From: CAVPWP01 sp050789285
GTDB taxonomy: Bacteria > Pseudomonadota > Alphaproteobacteria > Rhodobacterales > Rhodobacteraceae
Direction of reading: 5' to 3'
Assembly (NCBI RefSeq): GCF_050789285.1
Contig: NZ_JBOUVX010000004.1
Location: 1-64,000, forward strand
DNA length: 64,000 bases
Below are positions 34,027-43,500 of the stretch, in pieces (the stretch's first letter is position 1; each line of letters begins with the position of its first letter). Under the pieces are notes generated by a model. The model made no database searches and was not told where the DNA came from. It worked only from the letters and a program-made list of their open reading frames with translations. Both the position numbers and the translations under genes were made by a program.

Positions 34027-34542
34027 CTCGGACGACACGCACATTTGTACCGTGTGCTCAGGCGCCCTGTCCCTCGCCATCCGCCTCTCGCCCGCGTCGG
34101 GGGAATCCTTCGACCAGCTTGCGTACAGGCTCGTCGCGATCCCCTCGCACCTCCCGAGATCGGCGATACCTCCCCCCCGCTACCGTGGCGCCACGGGGAA
34201 GTGAGAGGTCTGGCCCCATTCGGCCATGGCGACACGGGCGCCGCGCAGGACTCCGGGGTCGCCGGCCTTGTCCATCGCGCCCGTCGCCTTGGCGAAGTCG
34301 CGATGCTTCACCTTGGCGGACCCGTGACGGGTCCCGTTCACATCCGTGATGGCAGCGCGCGCGCCACGCAAGGGGGCTCGCCTTCAAGCCGGAGCGCCGG
34401 GCGGCGCGACGTCCCGGCGCCGCGAGGGTGTGTTTCGTCGCTTGCTGTCCCGTTAGGTTTTCGATCAAATTCGTGACGAATTGACAAAGGTTGTCTAGTG
34501 TCCGGCAAAGAGCCGAATGGCGTGCAGGCGAGGTGAGTTTTC
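34027..34542. other. 516-bp gap upstream of the giant secreted-protein gene
   Basis: No gene I can defend. Between about 34058 and 34468 the minus strand shows short protein-like fragments in changing frames, which might be a decayed gene, but no family is recognisable. The last 80 bp are AT-richer and hold the dyad at 34468-34482 and a TTGACA at 34481-34486, probably control sequence for the giant gene. Confidence 0.4.
34468..34482. promoter_or_regulatory. Perfect inverted repeat upstream of the giant gene
   Basis: AATTCG-TGA-CGAATT, a perfect 6-bp dyad with a 3-bp centre, overlaps the start of a TTGACA hexamer and lies about 60 bp upstream of the ATG at 34543. It fits an operator for a repressor, but no clear -10 box is visible. 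Confidence 0.4.
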
Positions 34543-37500
34543 ATGGCGGATGGAGCCGGAACCGTCGGGGATATTGCAGCCACCGGACTGACGAAAGCCG
34601 ACCTCGAAGACCTGCTGTCTCGCGCGATCCAGCCCGGGGAAATCGGCCCCGTTTCCGTCTTCGACACGACCGATCTCAGTCAGTTCCTGCTTCCCCTCGA
34701 CAAGACCCTCGACCGGCCGCTCGCGCTCGAGGAACACCTCTTGCTCGTGCAGGAGGATGGAAGCGTCATCGTGCTTCTTGGGGCGGGCGCGCATTCCCTG
34801 GTCATCCGTTCGGGCGAACTGGTTCTTTCCTCGCAGGAGCTTTCGGCGGTCGCGAAGCCGGAAGATGATTGGTCGCTGCTGTCGGATGCCGACCGGATCG
34901 ATCTCGCGCCCTTCCTTGCCGAGACGCGCACCACGCCGAGCAGTTCGGTGGATGCGGCAGACGTGGTCGTGAACGTGCCTCTGGTCGGGCTGGCGATCAG
35001 CCCCTTGCTGCCTCCGACCGAATTCTTCTTTCCCGACTTCCCTGACGATCCCGTCGCAGGTGGACCGCCACCCGACGTCGGGATCGTACAGATCGCACCC
35101 GTCCTCGATTTTGAGGCAGATGCCCCTGTCACGCTGCGACTTGCGGATTTCTTCGAGGTCACTGCCGGAAATGCGGCCTTCGGAGAAAGGATCACCGAGA
35201 TCGGCGTCACGATCGGGAACCTGCCGGCCGGCACGACGGCCTCGGCGGGGACCATCACGGGAACGACATTCACTTTCCTCGGCCCACCCGAGGCCTTCGC
35301 TGCGCTGACCCTGACGTTCCCCACCGACTTCTCGAGCCAAAGCCGCATCGACTCGGCGCCCGGACCGCTGCCGGGAGAGATCTTTGCGAACTCGAACTTC
35401 GGCGAAGGTCCGGTCCAGACCTTCCCCATCCGGATCGTCGAGGAAGCGGACCTCGAGATGACGGGACCGGGCGGGGTGGTCGAGGTCGAGACGGATGCTC
35501 CCGTCGATTTCCGACCAGCCGATGCGGTTTTGCCCGCTGCCACCGACATCGACGGCTCCGAAGAGGTCACCTGGGTTGCTCTGAGCCTGGCGGGCTTGCC
35601 GCCCGGAGCCCTGGTTTCCTACGATGGCGGAGCGAGCTTTTCGCCCATGGGGCCCGGTCTGTCGTTCTCGGGCAGTCTTGCCGAGTATGCCGCGATCGTG
35701 CTTCGGCTTCCGCAAGACTTCTCGACGACGAACCCCTCGACGACGATCTCGGGCGAGGTGGTCGCGCGAACCAATGAAGGCGGTATCGAGACCCGTCCGC
35801 TGGACGTGGTGATCGTGGCGACGCCCGACATCACCCTGACCGTCCCGCCGCTCGTCACGGCGGACGAGGACGGCGACGGCAGCGACGGCGGCGGCGTCAC
35901 CGTCGATCTCGGGATCGACGTGTTCGTCAGCGACATCGACGGATCGGAGGACGGGACCCTTGTCACGCTACGGTTCTCGGGGTTGCCGCCGGGCACGCTG
36001 GCCAACGGGGGCGCCCTGACCGGTCAGAGCTGGACCGGAACGATGGCAGAGGCGAACGCGCTGGCGCTGACGTTTCCCGGCGACTACTCGGGTCGGGTAC
36101 AGGTCGAGGTCGAGGCATCCAATCCCGAAGGTGCTGAAGGCACTGTTCAGACCATCGAGATCTTCCCGACGGGCGACGTCGACCTCGACGTGCGTCCAAT
36201 CGTCGAAGCGGAAACCGATGCAACCGTCGCCATCAGGCCGTCCGATTTCTGGCAGGCAAGCGTCAGCGACGGCGACCCGGGCCAACCGCCGGAAGTTCTG
36301 ACCGGGGTGACGCTCACTCTGGACGATTTGCCACGGGGAATGGCATTCGTCGGGGTTCCACCTTCGACCATCACCTATGATGCCGGCGCGGGTGGAAGTT
36401 TCTCGTTTGCCGGAACAGAGGCCGAGTACCTTGCGCTGCAGCTCGTCTTCCCGGTGGACTTTTCGACCAAGTCCACGCCGGGCGGCGATGCGGCGACTCT
36501 CTCGGGGACTTTCGCGGCGACGTCGAACGAAGGAACGAACGGCCCCGTTGCGGTCGCGCTCACGATCACGCCCGAGGGCGACGCCGAGATCGACGACACG
36601 CTGCCTGACATCGTGCCGGACGAGACCGATTCACCCATCACCTTCGTGCCTGCCGACCTGTTGCTGCCCGCGGCGACCGATGTCGACGGGTCCGAGGCGA
36701 TCGAGACGCTGACGCTGGTCGTGGAAGGGCTGCCAAACGACGGCGTGTTTTCGCTGGCCGACGTGACCGGGATCCCGGCGGGCGCGACAGCGACGCTTGC
36801 GGCCGCCCCGGACGGCTCGAACACGCTGACCGTGACGATCGCCGCAGCGGTCGTCGGCATCGGTAACGTCGAGGCGGCCTATGCCGGACTGTCCATCACG
36901 CTGCCTGCGGACTTTTCGACCGCAAACCGCACGGACGTCGGCGCTGCGACCTCGCGGGCGCTCGACCTTACCTTGTCGATTGCAACCGACGAGGCGCAGG
37001 GCGCCGGTGACGGCGAGGCGACTGCGACCCGACAGGTCGACATCGGCTTTTCGCCAGACATCGCGCTTGACGCACCTGCAACGCTGACCGTCGCTGAAGA
37101 CGACGGCCAGCCCGGCGCCCCGGGCGTATCTGTTGCGCTGGGCATCGAGATCACCGTCGACGACGCTGACGGCTCGGAAACCGAGGACCCGACTGACCCG
37201 CGCTTCGCGGCGGTCGTGACGATCGGCTTCGCCGGCCTTCCGGCCGGTACCTCGGTGAACGGCGGCACCCTTTCCGGAAGCGTCTGGACCGGCACGGTCT
37301 CCGAAGCCGAGGCTCTTGTCCTGACGCTTCCCGGGGATTTCTCCGGCAGCATCACCAACGCAATCACCGTGAGGACGCCCGAGGGCGCCGAGACAACGAT
37401 CCAGACGATCGAGGTGACGCCAACGCCGGACATCGAGATATCCGGCACGATCCAAACGGACGAAACCGATGCGCCGGTCACGGTTCTGCTCGCGGATTTC

Positions 37501-40500
37501 GTGACCATCGCGATCACTGATCCGAACGAGACGCTGACCCGGATCGAATTCACGCTGCCGGGACTACCGGCCGGGACCACGTCGAACGCGGGCAGTTTCG
37601 CGCCGGACGCGGCGGGGACCGTGACCTACAGCTATGTCTTCGTGGCAGGCGCGGGCGACCCCGACTTCTCGACGGTCACGCTGACGTTCCCGCAGGATTT
37701 CTCGACGACCAGTCCGGACCTGCCGCTGGAGGCGACCGTCGCGGTGTCCAGCGACGCGGGCGGGCCGGTCGTTCAGACCGTTCCCGTGATCGTCGGTTTC
37801 GAAGGCGACGTGGTCTTCCCGGATGGGCAACTGGACCTTGCGGAAACCGACGCGCCGGTCACCTTCAGGCCGTCAGACGCGGTCACGCCGGGCACGATCG
37901 ACATCGACGGATCCGAGACCATAGAACTGGTCACGGTGACCTTCAACAACCTGCCGGCATCGACCCGCTTCTCGACCGACGACGGAGCGAGCTTTCAGCC
38001 AGCGACACCCACGCTCGACTTCAGCGGGACGCTCGAGCAGTACAACCGCCTTGTGATCGAGCTTCCCGCCGACTTCTCGACCGAGAACCCCCTGGTCGCC
38101 CTGACGGCAACGATCACCGCGACCTCGAACGAGCCCGCGGGACCCGAGGGCACCGGAAGCGCCACGCTGACCGTGACCGTGTCGGCCGAAGGCGACATCG
38201 AGATCACCGGAACCGGCCTGGTCGAACTCGACGAGAACGACCCTCCCGGAAGCACTGACGACGACACCACGACGGGGGCGCCAGTTACCTTCCGTCTTGC
38301 GGACGCACTTCAGGCGGTGGCGACAGATCTGGACGGATCGGAAGCGGTCGCCCGGGCCGACGTCCTGATCAACGGCCTGCCGGACGGGACAACCTACGCG
38401 TTGGGCGGGGCGTTCATCGCTGTGCCTTCCGGCCCGGCATTCGCGCTGAACACCCTGACGCCTGCGCAGTACGCCGCGCTGACCTTCCGTCTGCCCGACG
38501 ACTTCTCGACCGAAGGACCGGGCGGCACGATCTCTGGCAGCGTGACGTTCCGCACCGACGAGTCCATCCTTGCCGGCGAAATCGACGCCGGTCCTACCGA
38601 TGGGGTCGAGTCGCGCGGCTTCGTCGTGACCGTCACGTCCGAAGCCGATGTCGAGATCACTGCCGCGGACTTCACGGTGATCGAGGATCTGGGCGTCCCG
38701 ATCCCGCTGAACATCGATGCAGTGGTCACAGACATCGACGGATCCGAGTTCATCACGGGCATCAGCGTGACCTTTTCGGGCCTGCCGACGAATGGTCCGA
38801 CCATTCTGGGCGACGGAACCGTGCTCTCTGGCCCCACGGCTACGTGGACGGGCGACCTGGCAGGTCTGCGGGCCCTGTCGGTCGTCAGCTTCCCCGAGCA
38901 TTTCTCGGGGATCGTCGCTGTGGCCGTCACGGTCGTCACGAACGAAGGCGATCCCTCTGGCACCACCGATACGTTCCTTCTGAACGTGACGCCAGTGGCG
39001 GAACCCACCATCACGTTGTCCGTCGACGCCTCGGAAGCGAACGTGACCGAATTCGCGCCCGACGGGTTTTCTGTCAAGGAGGATACAAGCTTCCGTCTTC
39101 TGATCGACGCCGCCACACCTGACACGGACGGCAGCGAAAGCCTGACGCGGGTGGTGATCGAGAACGTGCCGGCAGGCTGGTTGCCGGCCGGCGCGGTTCC
39201 GCTCGGGCTTTTCGAAAGCGGGGGCGCCGACGTCGCTTCGGCGAGTGTCTCGGGCACGACGCTGACGATCACCTTCAACCCCGGCGTGACCGACTTTTCG
39301 GGCGCGCTGCGGGTGTCGCCTTCGTCGAACACCGATCGCGATGTCGAGACGATCGTCGGCAATGATCTTCTGGCCACGGTCACGGCCGTCGATACCGCCG
39401 CCGGACTTGCCGACGACATCGCGACCGACGCGGACAGCACCGATGTCGACATCGACGCCGTGGTCGATCCGATTGTCCTGACCACCGCCAACGCCTCGGC
39501 GAACGAGAACGTGGCTGGGTTCGTCGGCCGGCCACTGAGCATCACCAACATCGATCTGACCGACACCGACGGCTCGGAACGGTTCGAGCGGGTGACGATC
39601 ACCCTGACCATCGCCACCGACAGCGATCCCTTCGACCCGACCGACACCGCGCTTCTTGAGCTTCGGGTGCCGAACGCTGCGCTGCGCCCGTTCGTGTCGA
39701 TCGTGCAGACCGGGTCGACTTCCGACAGCGTGAGCTACGTACTGACGCCCGCCGGCGGGGCCACGGATGCCCAGTTCGCCCAGGCGCTTGAGAATCTTCA
39801 GATCCGCGCGGGTCAGCATTTCAGCGGAATCATCACGACCGACGGCACGGTATTCTGGACCGAGACAACCACCGGCGATGGCGAGATCGACCTTTCGGAC
39901 AATCCGGATTCGCGAAGTTTCTCGACGACGGTGACCTTCCGGCCGGTGGCCGAGGCCGAACTCACCGCGCGCGTGTTCGTCACCAATCCGTCCTTCGTGG
40001 CCTCCGGCCCGACCCAGATCACCGCCAGCGCGGATGACGCAAGCGTCGTGGCGAGCGGACGGCTGATCCTGCGCGAAAGCACCGCCGACGAGTCGGGGCC
40101 CGGGCAGGTCACCGTCTTCGTCGGGCTTGCCGCGAGCACGCCCGATCTCGATGGGTCGGAGGGTCTTCAGACCCTCGTGATCGAGAACGTGCCCACGGCG
40201 TGGATCGCGGCCCAGCTTTCCGGAACGGACCTGAACCGCGCTGCGCTGTTCTCGGCCGACGGATCGGCGCCCATATCGGATGCCGAGTACGGCAAGATCG
40301 CTTCAGCGGTCTATGACGCGGGCACCGGCGCGCTCACACTGACCTTCGTGCCGGATGTCACGTCCTTTTCGGCGGCGTTGGCGCTTAGGCCGTCACTCTA
40401 CGAGGACTTCGACGTGGACCGTGCCCCCGGCGATCCGTTCACCTCGGCGGGCACGTTCTTCGCTGGTGATCTGAACGTGGTCCTTACGAGCGTGGACAGC

Positions 40501-43500
40501 AACTCGGCCACCACCGCCACATCGCAGGCAAGCGCCGAGTTCAATGTGGACGTGAACCCGATCAACAACTTCGCCACGGTGCCGAACCTTCCAACCGGCA
40601 ACGAAGCGCAGATCGACGCCGCGAACGGCGTGTTCCAGATCCCGTTCGAACCGTTGATCCCAGACGCCGACGGATCGGAAACCGTGATTTCGGTCGTCCT
40701 GCGCGACCTTCCCTCCACTATCACCGTCTGGGTCAACGACCCCGACAATCCCGGCGGCCCGAAGGTGCCGGCGCTGATCACCAACATCGGCGGTGGAGCG
40801 AACTCATGGAGCCTCGAGCGCGGAGAGTGGCTGACCGCAGAGCTTCGCGGCATCCCCACCCACTTTGCCGGGGAGTTCCCGCTGACGCTCGAAGTCGTCA
40901 CCCGCGAGGCGAATGGCGGTACACGAACGACCCTTCTGAATTCTGAACTGCGTGTCGATCCCGTGGTCGACGCGGGCGACCCGTCCGAAACGCGCACGAC
41001 CGACGAAGACACGGCCGTGCGGGTGCAGATTGACGGCAACCTGATCGACAACCCGTCAAATTCTCCGGGATCGCCCGAGGCGATTCTCGGAAACATCGTG
41101 ATCTCGAACGTGCAGCCCGACAGCTTCGGGCGATTGCCGCTGTTCTTCGACGGCGCGCCCATCGTGGATGCGTCCGACCCCAGCGGATACGCGAACCTTC
41201 TTCCCGCCATCACGCGGCCGGGTGGCGGAGTCGAACTGGTGCTGTCGCGGGTCGAGGCAGACAACCTCTGGGTTCTGCCGGGGCAGGACAGCAACGAAGA
41301 CATCGTGTTCGATGTCACCATGGTCTACTACGAGACGATCGTCGACTGGCCGGGCAGTCCGGGCGTGCCGACGCTTCAGGATCTCGTCGACTTCTTCCCA
41401 GCTGAGACCTGGACGCAGCGCACGGGAACCATCCGCATCGACGTCACCGGCGTGGCCGATGCCGCCGACGTCGACGGGCAGGATCCGGCGGGCTTCCCCG
41501 GCGACCCCGGCGATATCGCCCCTGTTTTCCGTCCCGACGAAATCGTCGACGGCATCCCCAACGCCGAGCGGATCTACGGCTACGCCGGTTTCGACAGCGC
41601 GCCCTTCGCCCTCGACAAGCGGCTGCGGGATTTCGTCATCGACACCGGCTTCATCTTCGAGGATCCGGCCGAGACTTTCATCGGGGACGTGACGCCGCTT
41701 TCCGGCACGCCAACCGAGATCCTCGTCCCCGACGGTGATCCGGCGGCGGATTTCGATGGGTCCGAAACGGAGTACTTCCTCATCACCGGCGTGCCGCCGG
41801 GGCTCTCGTTCGCCGGAGCGACGCCGATCGACATTGCCGGGCAGAGCTTCATTGTTTCAATCGAGCAATTCGACACCCTTCGTGTCGTCCCGTCGCAGGT
41901 GACGCAGCCGACCTACTATGACCTGACGCTGAACGCGATCATCCTCGAGGACGATCAGCCCTTGCCGAATCTGTCGGGTCTGACGCCGGAACAGGCGCTC
42001 GCCGCGCTCGATGCTCTCAAGGGCGGGGCGGTATCGTCGATCGACTTCACCATCGTCGTGATCCCCGATCCCGATTTCGGCAGCGGGCCGGGCTGCACGC
42101 CGGAGCAGAACCTGCCTCTGCCTGTCCTGCAACTGATCGGCAGCGGCGACGAGGACACACAGATCGCCCTGAAGGTGCAGATCACGCCCGATCCGCCGTT
42201 CTATGACAGCCTTGCCGATCTCGCCACGCTGCCCAACGGGGTCGTGGGCAGTTTCGGTCTGGGCGTGAGGCTCCCTCCCGGAGCCTCGCTTACCGCCGAT
42301 CCTGCCGGGGCGGTGCTGTTCGACCCGATCACCGGTCTTTTCGCGATCGACTTCGCGGCGCTTGGCGTGGATCCGTCCGACCCGACGCTTTCGGCCGGAA
42401 CGCTCTTGTTCACCCCGCCTCCGCACGAATCGAGCCCGGTGAATCCGTTCGATCCATCCGAAACCTTCGGGAACACCGATCCTTACGACGCTCTCGACCA
42501 ACTCGAATTCGTGATGATCCTGAACAACTTCACCTGCGACACGACGCTGTCGATGACGGGGGGGTTCGGGATCACCATCAATCCGGTGGTCGACGGCCCT
42601 CAGATCGTGTTCTTCGGGTCGAACTCGGCGCCCGAGGATACGGTGTTCTCGCCCGGCATAACGGTGCGCGGGATCGATCCGGGCGAACGGCCGGTGGGCG
42701 AGGTGCTGATCCGCGTGGACGCGACCAACGGGGGCGAACTGCTGAATGCCTCGGGCACGCCCCTCGTGGGGACGCCTGTCGCCGGGGGCTTCGTCGAATA
42801 CTCTGTGGCGCGCGCGGATCTTCCGTCGTTGCAACTGCGCGCGGGCGAACATTACAGCGGCCCACTTCGGATCGAGGTCGAGGCCGCGACCCAGGATATC
42901 GACCTTTCGATCGGGACGAACACGGCAACGCGAACCTTCACGATCATTCCCGTCGCCGACGAACCCGTGTTCACCTTCGATGACAGCCTGATCGACCCAG
43001 ACACGGGCCTTCCGTTCGTCGACCTCTCCGTCGATCCCCCAGTGATCCAGGGGATCGAGGACGTGCCATTCCTGGTGTCGTCCGTCCTTGAGGCGACGAC
43101 GCCCGATCAGGACGGGTCGGAAACCTATTCGGTCGTGATTTCGGGGGTTCCCGACTACCTGACCGTGACGGCAGCGCCAGGCGCGCCCGCCGGAGGGATC
43201 ATCAACAATGGCGATGGAAGCTACACGATCTCGCCCGCCGCCTATCGCTTCGTTCAGCTTCTCCTTGCGGACGAGCACGCCCGCACACCCGATGCGCTTG
43301 ATCCGGCGATCCCCGACAGCATTCCGCTCCGCGTCACCGTGAACACCCTGGAACTCGCGAACTCCGATCAGAACTCGGGGTTCGTCGACATCCTGTTCCG
43401 TGTGAGGCCGGATGCCGATGCCCCGACACTGTCCGCCAACGCGGAGCCACAGACCGGCGCCGAGGACAGCGGCGTGCCAACCGTGCTTGCCATCGTCGCA

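Noticed and set aside
34058..34468. Remnant of a transposase or other mobile element
   Set aside because: Fragments in shifting frames looked protein-like, but none carries a transposase motif and no terminal repeats are visible.
34543..34900. LapG-type cleavage site in the N-terminus of the giant protein
   Set aside because: I looked for an alanine-alanine-glycine (TAAG/PAAG) motif in the first ~150 residues and did not find one; AATG is not equivalent.
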